From: Mycolicibacterium poriferae
Lineage (GTDB): Bacteria > Actinomycetota > Actinomycetes > Mycobacteriales > Mycobacteriaceae
Direction: 5' to 3'
NCBI RefSeq assembly: GCF_010728325.1
Contig: NZ_AP022570.1
Span: 372,001-436,000 of the forward strand
Length of the DNA stretch: 64,000 bases
This document shows positions 17,590 through 29,779 of this stretch, one piece after another (positions within the stretch are counted from its first letter, which is position 1; each line of letters begins with the position of its first letter). Below the pieces are notes generated by a model. That model saw only the letters and a program-made list of their open reading frames with translations. It did no database searches and was not told where the DNA came from. The translations under genes were made by a program, and so were the position numbers.

Positions 17590-17999
17590 TCCATCGGCGG
17601 CCCGCCAGGTCCGACGGCGTCGCGCTCGGCGACAGCCGTGGCGACGTGCACACCATTGTGGACGACGCCCACGACGACGACGTTCTGGCTCGGCTCGAAA
17701 CCCCCGGTGATCCGGTTCGTATCGGGGGTGAGCCGGAATGTGGTGGTGTGTCCCTCCGGAGTGACGGTGGTCAGGGCATTCTCGGAAACGGCGACCACCT
17801 GGCCGGTGCGCTGGATCTCGATCGGGGCTTCCGCCGCGGCGGTGCGCGCCTGCGGAGCCGAGTCACTCGGCGCGGAATCGACCGAACCCAAAGTCCACCC
17901 GGTCACGGCCGCCACACCGAGGGCCGACATCAACGCCGCTCGGCCGGCATAGAAATGCCGGACGCGGCGGTGCCGGCCGCTGCGGGGTGTCTGCGTCAT
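17571..17999 (-). CDS. Hypothetical membrane-anchored protein with DUF5666-like domain
   Basis: The 142-residue protein begins with a basic cytoplasmic segment, then one membrane span (about residues 20-40, RAALMSALGVAAVTGWTLG). A short extracellular beta-rich domain (IEIQRTGQVVAVSENALTTVTPEGHTTTFRLT) resembles DUF5666. The domain is usually an exported OB-like fold of unknown role. The ATG lies about 10 nt from a strong SigF-type promoter, so stress or stationary-phase expression is predicted. Its end overlaps the kinase gene by 19 bp. Confidence 0.7.
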   Translation of the reverse strand: MTQTPRSGRHRRVRHFYAGRAALMSALGVAAVTGWTLGSVDSAPSDSAPQARTAAAEAPIEIQRTGQVVAVSENALTTVTPEGHTTTFRLTPDTNRITGGFEPSQNVVVVGVVHNGVHVATAVAERDAVGPGGPPMDYGLPA

Positions 18000-18009
18000 G
18001 CCCGGCTAA

Positions 18010-18036
18010 ATACCCGCGGGTGCGGATCCGAAAACC
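18010..18036 (-). promoter_or_regulatory. SigF-type promoter for the gene at 17999
   Basis: Reading the minus strand, GGTTT (18036-18032), a 16-nt spacer and GGGTAT (18015-18010) match the mycobacterial SigF consensus GGTTT-N15-17-GGGTAT exactly. The start codon at 17999 is 10 nt beyond the -10, so the mRNA would have almost no leader. Confidence 0.65.
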
Positions 18037-18044
18037 GCACCGCT

Positions 18045-18764
18045 TCACCGCCAGGCGAAAACCGGCTGTTCGAGCTGGTCGACACGATCGCTACGCCCCT
18101 CCAAGCACAGCCACCTCAGCTGCAACAGCACCGCTCCGGTGGGTGCGTGAATCAGGTCGTTGCCCAGCGGAATCTGCACCACCGGGCGCGGACTCTCGGG
18201 GATCGAGACGAACCGCGGGGAGTCCTCTCTCAGCAACTGGTGCAATCCCACGCGGTAGACCGCCACGACCTCGTCGGGCGCCGGCTGAGGGTCGAGCCGT
18301 CCGCCACCCCAGATCACGACCGGGGTGATCACGTATCCGGACCGCGTCGGATAGTCGTCGAGCAATCCGAGCACCGCGGACTCGGCCAGTTCGACACCGA
18401 CCTCTTCGTGCAGTTCCCGCAGCGCCGCCTCGACGACCGTCTCGCCGGGATCCAGCCGTCCCCCGGGCAACGCCCATTGGGCCGCATGCGACGACAACCG
18501 TGAGGCGCGACGGCACAAGAAGAACGCCGCGCCGCCGCTGACGTCGACCATGCGGCCGTCCAGCCCAGCCTCCGGCATCGGCCGGCCGGCGATCCAGTCG
18601 TCCACCGGTGCGGGATCCACGCGGTCCTCGCCGAGCACCGAGTCCACCAGGACCACCGCGACCGCAGCGTGCCGCTTGGTGGGGTCGTCGACGCTGCGGC
18701 GGTCGTGACCGGCCAGCCGGTCGCGGATGACGTCGCGCAGCGCGCCGTCGTAAGTGAGGGTCAC
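18045..18764 (-). CDS. NUDIX hydrolase
   Basis: The 239-residue protein has a complete Nudix box, GGRLDPGETVVEAALRELHEEVGVEL (GX5EX7REUXEEXGU), in the middle. The N-terminal 60 residues are an added helical segment. The family hydrolyses nucleoside diphosphates linked to another moiety; the CoA-pyrophosphatase subfamily is possible but its own signature is not clear. Translation starts with GTG 18764. It lies just downstream of the cutinase gene (24-nt gap, same strand) and could be co-transcribed. Confidence 0.85.
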   Translation of the reverse strand: MTLTYDGALRDVIRDRLAGHDRRSVDDPTKRHAAVAVVLVDSVLGEDRVDPAPVDDWIAGRPMPEAGLDGRMVDVSGGAAFFLCRRASRLSSHAAQWALPGGRLDPGETVVEAALRELHEEVGVELAESAVLGLLDDYPTRSGYVITPVVIWGGGRLDPQPAPDEVVAVYRVGLHQLLREDSPRFVSIPESPRPVVQIPLGNDLIHAPTGAVLLQLRWLCLEGRSDRVDQLEQPVFAWR

Positions 18765-18788
18765 CGCTCGAGAGTAGGAGGCCGCCGG

Positions 18789-19490
18789 CTACAGCCTCGA
18801 CACGACGTATGCGGCCGCTTCGTTGACCGAGCCGTTCAACCCGTACAGCGCATGCGCCAGGTTGGGTCCGCCGCCCGGGGCGCCGGAACAGATTGTGTCG
18901 CCCGATGCGCACAGCATCAGGGTCTTGTCGGCGTACCGCGGCCCGATCGTCACCGCCGGTGCCCCGAACTGACGCAGGAACTCCTCGGAAGGCAGCGCGA
19001 ACAGCACCACCGCCGCCACGTGATCGGCGACCTCCGGCGGCATGGGTGCGGGCACCGACTCGACCGGGACACCGTCGGGCACCTGGGCCGACGTCACGAA
19101 CCCGGCGACCACGGCGCCCTGGGAGTAACCGCCCAGGACGATCCGGGTATCCGGGCAGGTGGCGGCGACGGCCTGCACGTGATCGGCCGCGTCACGGATG
19201 CCGTCCACCACGGTGCTCGCGAACGCGGTGCGGTCGCTGAAGTTGTCGCCGGCCGGGTAGTTCACCGCATAGACGCCGACGGTGCGGCCCGCCGCCTGGG
19301 CGCGCACAGCATCGACGAAAGCCTGGCCGACACCGCCCACGCCGGGCGCCTCGCCCGTACCTCGGGCGAACACCACGTCCACATCGGGGCAGGGCTGCGC
19401 ACTGGCCGACGGGGCGACCCCGCCCATCACCGCCGCGGTCACACCGAACACCGCGGCGGCTGCGGCGCGGGCCAATCGTCGAATTTTCAT
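18789..19490 (-). CDS. Secreted cutinase-family esterase (first copy)
   Basis: The 233-residue protein has a signal peptide (KIRRLARAAAAAVFGVTAAVMG, cleavage after about residue 31). The mature enzyme begins QPCPDVDVVFARGTGEAPGVG, the standard cutinase/Culp start. The nucleophile is Ser in GGYSQGA. Disulfide Cys pairs are in place (PCPDV...TCPDT; LCASGDTIC), and the His base lies in NLAHALYG. Mycobacterial cutinase-like proteins are esterases or phospholipases of the envelope. A weak SigF-like element lies at 19501-19526. The second copy is at 32574. Confidence 0.9.
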   Translation of the reverse strand: MKIRRLARAAAAAVFGVTAAVMGGVAPSASAQPCPDVDVVFARGTGEAPGVGGVGQAFVDAVRAQAAGRTVGVYAVNYPAGDNFSDRTAFASTVVDGIRDAADHVQAVAATCPDTRIVLGGYSQGAVVAGFVTSAQVPDGVPVESVPAPMPPEVADHVAAVVLFALPSEEFLRQFGAPAVTIGPRYADKTLMLCASGDTICSGAPGGGPNLAHALYGLNGSVNEAAAYVVSRL

Positions 19491-19500
19491 GCCGATGCTT

Positions 19501-19526
19501 GTACCCCCGCGCCTGAGCGGGTAACC
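19501..19526 (-). promoter_or_regulatory. Weak SigF-like promoter candidate for the cutinase gene
   Basis: On the minus strand GGTTA (19526-19522), a 15-nt spacer and GGGTAC (19506-19501) lie 10 nt before the start codon at 19490. Both boxes deviate by one base from the SigF consensus. The position relative to the start is the same as in the stronger examples at 8881 and 18010. Confidence 0.3.
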
Positions 19527-19576
19527 GCTCACAGGGGCCTCCGGTGAGGTCCCAGCGAATGAAAGGACGTACAGCA

Positions 19577-20134
19577 ATGCCGAACGAACTGCAGGGCCGC
19601 AAGATCGCCTTCCTCGCCACCGACGGTGTCGAGAAGGTCGAGCTCGAGCAGCCGCGCGCCGCAGTGCAGGACGCCGGCGGACACGTCGAGCTGCTGTCGG
19701 TGAAGACCGGCGAGATCGCAGCCCGCAACCACGACCTGGAGCCGGCAGGCACGTTCGTCGTGGACCGCGCCGTCGCCGACGCCCGGGTGGAGGACTACGA
19801 CGGCCTCGTGCTGCCCGGTGGCACGGTCAACGCCGACAAGCTGCGGCTGGAGCGGGCAGCGGTCGACTTCGTCGGCGCGTTCCTGCGCTCCGGCAAACCC
19901 GTCGCGGCGATCTGCCACGGCCCGTGGGCGCTCGTGGAAGCCGACGTCGTGCGCGACCGCACCCTGACCTCGTATCCGAGCCTGTGGACCGATCTGCGCA
20001 ACGCCGGTGCCACGGTGGTCGATCAGCAGGTGTGCATCGACGGCGATCTCATCACCAGCCGGTCCCCCAAGGACCTGCCGGCGTTTCGCCAGGCGATCAC
20101 CGATCAGTTCGCCAACACCCCGGCGCACACCTGA
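19577..20134 (+). CDS. DJ-1/PfpI family protein
   Basis: The 185-residue protein is a type-1 glutamine amidotransferase-like DJ-1/PfpI protein. The nucleophile elbow is AAICHGPWALVEA, with Cys113 and His114, and the conserved Glu is near residue 22 (EKVELEQP). Members include deglycases, chaperones and intracellular proteases, and general stress protein 18 of Bacillus has this layout. ATG 19577 follows GAAAGGA. It heads a compact operon with the DUF3140 gene (11-nt gap) and a small ORF, closed by a terminator at 20683, which suggests a stress-protein cassette. Confidence 0.88.
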   Translation: MPNELQGRKIAFLATDGVEKVELEQPRAAVQDAGGHVELLSVKTGEIAARNHDLEPAGTFVVDRAVADARVEDYDGLVLPGGTVNADKLRLERAAVDFVGAFLRSGKPVAAICHGPWALVEADVVRDRTLTSYPSLWTDLRNAGATVVDQQVCIDGDLITSRSPKDLPAFRQAITDQFANTPAHT

Positions 20135-20145
20135 GGGGGACGACG

Positions 20146-20484
20146 ATGAGTCACGTCGACATCGACGATGCGTTGTGGGACGAGTTCCACCGCGTGGTCA
20201 ACATGACCTCGCGGGAACTTTCGGAGTGGTTACGGGTCCGTTCCGCGGACGAGCACTCCGAGGAGTTCCCCGACCACGCCGGCAGCGACACCGGCCGTCA
20301 CGTGTTGGCCATTCTGCAGAAGCGGAGAGGCGACCTGACCGCCGACGACGAACGGGTGATGCGCAATGTGGTCGACCGGATCCGCGCCCAGCGGCGCGAT
20401 GATCTGGAGCCGACCGCCGGTCAGGACCATTGGCGGCACCGGCTGATGACACTCGGCCACGATCCGCTCAAGCCCGCCAGCTAG
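20146..20484 (+). CDS. DUF3140 family small protein
   Basis: The 112-residue acidic/basic protein (DDALWDEFHRVVNMTSRELSEWL, then GRHVLAILQKRRGDLTADDERVM) matches the DUF3140 pattern of small actinobacterial proteins. It is all-helical in appearance and has no Cys or catalytic motif. The family is often found beside stress genes, and function is unknown. The ATG at 20146 follows GAGGGGGACGACG. Confidence 0.78.
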   Translation: MSHVDIDDALWDEFHRVVNMTSRELSEWLRVRSADEHSEEFPDHAGSDTGRHVLAILQKRRGDLTADDERVMRNVVDRIRAQRRDDLEPTAGQDHWRHRLMTLGHDPLKPAS

Positions 20485-20497
20485 AGAGGGGCACGCG

Positions 20498-20668
20498 ATG
20501 GAACGGGGAAACTCCAAACACGGTCAGCGCGAGGACGATGCGTTGAAATCCGAGATGCGCGGCATGTTGCAGGGCAACCGGCCGTCACGCGTCGAGGAGT
20601 GGCGCGAGGCCGAGCCGCCCGCCGACGACGATCCCGACGTGCCGACGGGGCGTCCACCCGGGGCATGA
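20498..20668 (+). CDS. Small hydrophilic protein, 56 residues
   Basis: This short frame begins MERGNSKHGQREDDALKSEM and ends with an acidic, Pro-rich tail. AGAGAGGGG precedes the ATG by about 7 nt. It sits 13 nt after the DUF3140 gene and directly before a strong intrinsic terminator, so it reads as the last gene of the operon. The sequence is charged, without hydrophobic segments, and likely partly disordered. Similar small proteins accompany DUF3140 genes in mycobacteria as far as I recall. Function is unknown. Confidence 0.65.
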   Translation: MERGNSKHGQREDDALKSEMRGMLQGNRPSRVEEWREAEPPADDDPDVPTGRPPGA

Positions 20669-20682
20669 CGGGTTCTACATGG

Positions 20683-20723
20683 ACGATGGGCAGCACGCAA
20701 TTCAGGTGCTGCCCATCGTTTTT
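20683..20723 (+). terminator. Intrinsic terminator with a 14-bp stem and T-tract
   Basis: ACGATGGGCAGCAC (20683-20696) pairs perfectly with GTGCTGCCCATCGT (20706-20719) across a 9-nt loop and is followed by TTTT. It ends the DJ-1/DUF3140/small-ORF operon. T-tracted terminators of this quality are uncommon in mycobacteria. Confidence 0.9.
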
Positions 20724-20763
20724 GCCCGGAGCGGGAGCGAAAGCCTCACCGCTGCTGGTTGGT

Positions 20764-21123
20764 TCAGGTACTTGCGTCCTGTGAGCGCCGGGAGCGCAGA
20801 GTCAGCGCGGCGGCGGTGAGCAGCGACAGCACCCCGACCACGGTCACCGTGATCGTCCAGGCCCGGCGATCGGAGATCTCCTTGTCGCACAACTGTGCGT
20901 AATCGACGTCGCCCACCCATTCGCTGTCGTACGGCAGTTCCTGCGGGGAGGTCTGGGTGTTGGCAGGCGCCTGCTGACGTGCGCTCTCGAGATCGGGCGC
21001 GACCGCCGTGCCACACGGCACCGGGGTGAGCCCCGGTGAGATGTTCACCGGGCTGAGCAGTCCGACGACTCCGACCAGCAGGGCCACGACTCCGATCCCC
21101 AGAGCGGTTAGACGCGCAATCAT
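20764..21123 (-). CDS. Hypothetical two-TM membrane protein
   Basis: The 119-residue protein has two membrane spans (residues about 5-24 and 90-107) enclosing an extracytoplasmic domain of about 65 residues. The domain has two Cys (PVPCGTAV, AQLCDKE), probably a disulfide. No family function is recognised. On the minus strand a GGTGT-N16-GGGTAG element (21159-21133) lies 9 nt before the ATG and may be a degenerate SigF-like promoter. It ends opposite the operon terminator. Confidence 0.65.
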   Translation of the reverse strand: MIARLTALGIGVVALLVGVVGLLSPVNISPGLTPVPCGTAVAPDLESARQQAPANTQTSPQELPYDSEWVGDVDYAQLCDKEISDRRAWTITVTVVGVLSLLTAAALTLRSRRSQDAST

Positions 21124-21167
21124 GCTCTTGCCCTACCCCGATCCGCACGGGTGTACACCCCCCGGAG

Positions 21168-22673
21168 TCATTTGTTCAGGCCACGCAGGAAGCGTTGGAC
21201 GCTGCGGGTCAGTGAGCGTGGGACGTGATCGGGATCCATGACGTCGTTCTCGGCCAGCAGGCTGGCCTCGTCCGAGACCGTGCGCGGGGTGAACCGTCGC
21301 AACGTCCGCCCCGTGCCGCGCAACGCCTCCACCACCTCGAGAAACGTCATCCCGGCTTCCCGCAGCCGCTCGAAGTCCTCTGGGGAGACGCCAAGATGCT
21401 CGCAGATCAGCCGTTGTCGCGTCGCGATGACGAACCGGGACACCTCGTCGTCCGGGTCGTTCGGCGGTCCCTCGACCGCCACGTCGCATTCGCTGTCGAA
21501 GCCCATGGAGCGGTTGTTCAGGTTGGACGACCCGATCCGCAGCAGCCGGCCGTCGACCACCAGGACTTTCGAATGGACGTAGATCGGCTTCTCACCGTCG
21601 GTCACCGGCCAGAAGACACCGAGGCGGCCGTGCTCGTCGGCGGCCCACAGCAGTCCGAGCATCCGGTATCGAGCGCCGTCCATGGACTCCTGCTCCAGTC
21701 GGCTCTCCGAGGCGCGCGGGAGAACGACGACGACCTCCGGGCCGGCGGGGTCGCGCAGCCGAGCGGCCAGTGCCTCGACGACGGCCCGCGACGCCAGGTA
21801 CTGGTTCTCCAGGTAGATGACGTCGCGGGCGGCGGCGATCGCGGTCAGGTTCAGCGTCTCCACCTCACGAATCTCGCGTTGCTCGGCGTGCAGGGGCATC
21901 GTGCGCGCGATCCCGACATCGACGTGACGCAGCGCAGGCTGCAGCGTGTCCGGCCACGTGTCGTGGCCGGACCCGACCGGAGCCAGCGCCCGACCCACCG
22001 CGGTGTGCCACCGTTCGCGGGCCAGATCGCCGAGCGCCCGCGCCGCCGCTCCGTCGACCGCGACGGCGACCTCGTGGCGCGGCGCGTAGTCGCGGCCCAA
22101 TACCCGCCGCAGCCGGTGTTCGTGCCGGTGCTCGCTGGTGTCCCATCGTTCGGCGGTGAAGTCGATACCACCGCAGAACGCGACCGCGTCGTCGACGACC
22201 AGGATCTTCTGGTGGTGTACCGACCCGGTGGGGTGCGCGCCGTCCACCGCGAAGTGCAGCCGCCAGCTGCTGAGCCGGTTGACCAGGGCGACCGGCGTGA
22301 TGCCGTACCACAGGTCGTCGAACGCCGGCAGCAGCCGCAGGTTGGACTTCAGCAGATGGATCGTCAGGTCGGGCTGCTGCCAGAGCATCCACTGCAGGAA
22401 GGCGCCCAGCCGATTGGGGCCGGGCAACGTCGAGCCGCCCCGCTCGAGGGCGATCCGGGTGTCGAAGTCCCAGCCGACCAGCAGGATGCGGTGGCGGGCC
22501 CGCAGCATCGCCGCCTTGGCATGACGGAAGTAGTCGGCGCCGTCGACGATGCAGGCGAATCGGTCGGCGGGCTCCACGCGCCAGCATGTGCGACCGGGCT
22601 CCAGCAGGCTCGCGGCTGACACAGCGGTGTGTTTACCACAGTCGCCGATCCTGCGACTTCGTCGAAACAACAT
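21168..22673 (-). CDS. Phospholipase D superfamily protein (cardiolipin-synthase-like)
   Basis: The 501-residue protein contains two PLD HKD motifs: HHQKILVVDDAVAFCGGID in the first half and VHSKVLVVDGRLLRIGSSNLNNRS in the second. The pair forms one active site. LLVGWDFDTRI and the long spacing are those of the stand-alone phosphatidyltransferase/PLD proteins of actinobacteria. Phospholipid hydrolysis or head-group transfer is likely. There is no N-terminal membrane span, unlike classical Cls. It is divergent from the MFS gene with only 20 bp between starts. Confidence 0.85.
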   Translation of the reverse strand: MLFRRSRRIGDCGKHTAVSAASLLEPGRTCWRVEPADRFACIVDGADYFRHAKAAMLRARHRILLVGWDFDTRIALERGGSTLPGPNRLGAFLQWMLWQQPDLTIHLLKSNLRLLPAFDDLWYGITPVALVNRLSSWRLHFAVDGAHPTGSVHHQKILVVDDAVAFCGGIDFTAERWDTSEHRHEHRLRRVLGRDYAPRHEVAVAVDGAAARALGDLARERWHTAVGRALAPVGSGHDTWPDTLQPALRHVDVGIARTMPLHAEQREIREVETLNLTAIAAARDVIYLENQYLASRAVVEALAARLRDPAGPEVVVVLPRASESRLEQESMDGARYRMLGLLWAADEHGRLGVFWPVTDGEKPIYVHSKVLVVDGRLLRIGSSNLNNRSMGFDSECDVAVEGPPNDPDDEVSRFVIATRQRLICEHLGVSPEDFERLREAGMTFLEVVEALRGTGRTLRRFTPRTVSDEASLLAENDVMDPDHVPRSLTRSVQRFLRGLNK

Positions 22674-22693
22674 CTATTTGCTATGCATAGTGG

Positions 22694-23959
22694 GTGACGT
22701 CATCGCGCCCCCTCACCACCACGCCGCCGGCTTCGGCCCGGCCGCGCGGTGCGCTGGGCCTGATGGTCGACCCGGTGTTCGGCGCCCTGTTCTGGGGCAA
22801 GATCTTCTCGGTCGTCGCGGTGTGGACCCACGGCATCGTCGCCGCGATCGTGATGTACGACGTGACCGGGTCGGCGCTGATGGTGGGTCTGGTGGGCGTC
22901 GCCCAGTTCGCACCGCAGCTCGTGTTGAGCCCGACCAGCGGCAAGTGGGCCGACACCGGCAACCCGGCGCGCCAGATCCTGCTCGGGCGGGTGCTGTGCA
23001 CCGCCGGTTCGGGCGTGATCGCCGGCTGGCTGTTCGTGCAGCCGGGGCTGCAGGGGATGTCGGCCGCCGTGCCGGTGCTGTTGGGCACGCTGCTGGTGGG
23101 GTTCGGGTTCGTCGTCGGCGGGCCGGCGATGCAGTCGATCGTGCCCAGCCTGATCCGCGACGGCGAGCTGTCGACGGCGATGGCGCTGAACAGCTTTCCG
23201 ATGACGATCGGGCGCATCATCGGTCCGGCGGCCGGCGCCTACCTGGCCGCCCACTTCGGGCCGGCGGCGGCCTTCGCGGTCAGCGCCGTCCTGCATCTGG
23301 TGTTCACCGTGTTGCTCCTGATGGTGCGCTTTCCTGCCCGCCCGGAGCGGCGCCTCGGCGCCGACTACCGGGTGCGCACCGCCGTGCGGTACGTCTTCGG
23401 CGACCGTCCCCTGCTGCTGGCGTTGATCGCAGTCGCCATCGTCGGGGTGGCCTCGGATTCGTCGATCACACTCACCCCGTCGTTGGCCGATGAGCTCGGC
23501 GGCGGCGCCCCGCTGGTGGGCACGCTGTCGGCGCTGTTCGGGGTCGGCGCGGCGGTCGGGATGGCGATGCTGGCTTTGATGCGGGGCCGGATGGCTGCGG
23601 CCAGGGTGTCGGTCATCGGGCTCGTCGGCCTGGGCGGCGGCTGCGCCACGCTGGCTGCGGCGACGGTGCCGGCGGTGGCGATGGCCGGCTTCGTGGTGGC
23701 CGGCCTGGGGTTCGGCTGGGCGATGACCGGGCTGTCGACCGTGGTGCAGGAGCGCGCGCCGGAGGAGCTGCGCGGCCGGATCATGGCATTGTGGCTGGTG
23801 GCGTTCCTTGGTTCGCGACCGATCGCGGCGGCGGTGCTCGGCGGCGCCGCCGACCTCCTCGGTGTGCTGACGGCGTTCGCGATCGCCGCGGCGCTGTGCG
23901 CGGTGGCCGCGGTGGTGTGCCGCCCCGCGAACCTGACCGGACCGCTGCCCGTGCGCTGA
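22694..23959 (+). CDS. MFS transporter
   Basis: The 421-residue membrane protein has about 12 transmembrane segments and resembles the EntS/TsgA-like MFS_3 group: GLMVDPVFGALFWGKIFSVVAVWTHGIV at the start and QERAPEELRGRIMALWLVAF after the central loop. These usually export siderophores or drugs. GTG 22694 has no clear ribosome-binding site, and the sequence TATGCATAG lies just ahead, so a leaderless transcript is possible. The acyltransferase gene follows after 19 nt. Confidence 0.82.
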   Translation: MTSSRPLTTTPPASARPRGALGLMVDPVFGALFWGKIFSVVAVWTHGIVAAIVMYDVTGSALMVGLVGVAQFAPQLVLSPTSGKWADTGNPARQILLGRVLCTAGSGVIAGWLFVQPGLQGMSAAVPVLLGTLLVGFGFVVGGPAMQSIVPSLIRDGELSTAMALNSFPMTIGRIIGPAAGAYLAAHFGPAAAFAVSAVLHLVFTVLLLMVRFPARPERRLGADYRVRTAVRYVFGDRPLLLALIAVAIVGVASDSSITLTPSLADELGGGAPLVGTLSALFGVGAAVGMAMLALMRGRMAAARVSVIGLVGLGGGCATLAAATVPAVAMAGFVVAGLGFGWAMTGLSTVVQERAPEELRGRIMALWLVAFLGSRPIAAAVLGGAADLLGVLTAFAIAAALCAVAAVVCRPANLTGPLPVR

Positions 23960-23978
23960 AAGGGGTCCCGGGAGACGG

Positions 23979-25289
23979 ATGAACGACATGCCGGCGTCAC
24001 GGCCGCCCCGCGAGGTCGCCCTGGATCTCTACCGGTTCGGCGCGGTGGTGATCGTCGTCATCGGCCACTGGTTGTTGTCGGTGATGACCTACCGCGACGG
24101 TGAGTTCGGCCGTGACAACCCACTGGTCCTGATGCCCTGGACGCAGTGGCTCACCTGGTTCTTCCAGGTGGTCCCGGTGTTCTTCGCGGTGGCCGGCTAC
24201 GCGTCGGCCGTGTCGTGGGCGCGCATGGACGCAGACGAGCACCACGCGGTGTCCCGCCAGGACCGCATCCGTGCGCGCGTGGCGCGCACCCTCGGACCGA
24301 CCGCGGTGTACTCGCTGTTCGTGTTGCTGGTTATGAGCGCGCTGATCGTGGTCGGGCTCAGCGGGCAGGTCCGCGACGTCGCCGGCTGGGCGGTCGCCAT
24401 GCATCTGTGGTTCCTGGCCGTGTACCTGATGGTGGTGCTGTTGACCCCGCTGTCGCTGGCCGCGCATCGGCGTTGGGGCTTGGCGGTACCCGCGGTGCTG
24501 GGTGCGGCAGTCGTCGTCGTCGACGTCGTCGGCATCAGCACCGGGCACACCGGGATCCGGGTGCTGAACTACCTGTTCTGCTGGGCGGCGATCTACCAGC
24601 TGGGCATCGCATGGCACGGCGGCCTGCTGCGCCGCCGCCTGCTGCTGACGACGGCCGTCGTCGGCGCCGCGGTGCTGCCCGCGCTGGTGACCTGGGGGCC
24701 GTATCCGGTAGCGATGATCGGGGTGCCCGGCGTGCGCGTGGAGAACAGCGCTCCGCCGTCGGTGGCGTTGCTCGCGCTGGCACTGGTCCAGATCGGGGTG
24801 TTGTTCGCGATCGTGCCTGCGGTGAACCGCGTGCTGGCGCGCGGCGTGTGGCCGCGCGTGCTGAAGGTGGGCAACGCCAACGTCATGGCTCTGTACCTGT
24901 GGCACATGCTGCCCGTCATCATCGTCACTCCGATCGCCTACCCGTTCGGACTGCTCCCGCAGCCGCCGCTGGGTTCCGGCGCGTGGTGGCTGGCGCGCCT
25001 GCAGTGGGAGCTGGTGCTGATGGTCGTCACCGTCGTGCTGCTGAGCCTGTTGTCCTGGCAGCGCCGGCTGTTCGCCGCGCCGCTGCCGACGTTCGGTCTG
25101 CCGGTGCCCGCCCTGGTGACCGAGGCGCTGCTCTACCTCGGTTCCGCGGCATGCGCGCTGGCGCTGGCCCTGATCGCGGCGACCGGCTTCGCGCCCGACG
25201 GGCGTTTCCCGGTGCTGCCCGTGGCGCTGTTCGTTGCCGGCGCCGCCATGGTCGCGGTACGCCCGCGCATTCGGACGGCGACGGGCTGA
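23979..25289 (+). CDS. Acyltransferase-3 family membrane protein
   Basis: The 436-residue protein has about 10-11 membrane spans and begins with the acyltransferase-3 signature: a short basic start, LDLYRFGAVVIVVIGHWLL with the active-site His, then FFAVAGYASAVSW. The family transfers acetyl or other acyl groups to sugars or lipids outside the membrane. The C-terminal region is entirely hydrophobic, without an extra SGNH domain. Sandwiched between the MFS and aminotransferase genes with gaps of about 19 nt, it probably belongs to the same transcript. Confidence 0.83.
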   Translation: MNDMPASRPPREVALDLYRFGAVVIVVIGHWLLSVMTYRDGEFGRDNPLVLMPWTQWLTWFFQVVPVFFAVAGYASAVSWARMDADEHHAVSRQDRIRARVARTLGPTAVYSLFVLLVMSALIVVGLSGQVRDVAGWAVAMHLWFLAVYLMVVLLTPLSLAAHRRWGLAVPAVLGAAVVVVDVVGISTGHTGIRVLNYLFCWAAIYQLGIAWHGGLLRRRLLLTTAVVGAAVLPALVTWGPYPVAMIGVPGVRVENSAPPSVALLALALVQIGVLFAIVPAVNRVLARGVWPRVLKVGNANVMALYLWHMLPVIIVTPIAYPFGLLPQPPLGSGAWWLARLQWELVLMVVTVVLLSLLSWQRRLFAAPLPTFGLPVPALVTEALLYLGSAACALALALIAATGFAPDGRFPVLPVALFVAGAAMVAVRPRIRTATG

Positions 25290-29131
<3,842 letters not shown>

Positions 29132-29146
29132 CAGTCAGGTTCCGCC

Positions 29147-29779
29147 GTGCCGAAGACGATCTATGTCGTGACCCACCCCGAGGCCACCCATCACGTCGAG
29201 CGACTGGTCGGCGGTTGGTATGACTCCGTGTTGACCGCCAACGGTCGGCGTCACGCGCAAGTCATCGCCCGAGTGCTGCGGGCCCGGATTCCGAGCGATG
29301 TCGAAGCGGAACTGTTCTCTTCGGACTCGCTGCGTGCCCGCGCCACCGCGGAGGCCATCGGCGAGTCACTGGGAGCACATGTCATCGCGGACCCCCGACT
29401 TCGGGAGAAGTCGTACGGAATCGCCGATGGCCGTCCGCAAGGTTGGTTGGACACGCGCTTCGTTCCTCCGCCACGATCGGGCGAGCGACTGGTGCATGAT
29501 GAGGGGATATCCGGCGCTGAAACGAAGGCCGACTTTGCCGCCAGAGTGTTCGCCGCGATGGCGGAGATCACGGCCAGCGACGCGACTCACCAGGTGATCG
29601 TGACCCACGGCTTCACTCTCACCTTCATCATCGCGGCGTGGATCGGGATGCCCCTTTCTGCAGTCGGTTCTGTTAACTTCCGAGCCGAACCGGGCAGTGT
29701 CAGCACCCTCCACGAGGACGACTACTTCCACAATCGGCAAGTGTCGGCGCTTGCGGAAAGACTGGCGTTCTACGACTGA
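29147..29779 (+). CDS. Histidine phosphatase family protein with altered RHG motif
   Basis: The 210-residue protein has the phosphoglycerate-mutase/histidine-phosphatase fold. The second half is canonical ([15 protein letters not shown], then the distal His in [11 protein letters not shown]). The N-terminal catalytic motif, normally RHGxT/E, reads THPEA: the nucleophilic His is retained but the preceding Arg and following Gly are changed. Activity may be weakened or redirected. Start GTG 29147 lies 15 nt after the helicase stop. It overlaps the convergent thioesterase by 10 bp. Confidence 0.8.
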   Translation: MPKTIYVVTHPEATHHVERLVGGWYDSVLTANGRRHAQVIARVLRARIPSDVEAELFSSDSLRARATAEAIGESLGAHVIADPRLREKSYGIADGRPQGWLDTRFVPPPRSGERLVHDEGISGAETKADFAARVFAAMAEITASDATHQVIVTHGFTLTFIIAAWIGMPLSAVGSVNFRAEPGSVSTLHEDDYFHNRQVSALAERLAFYD

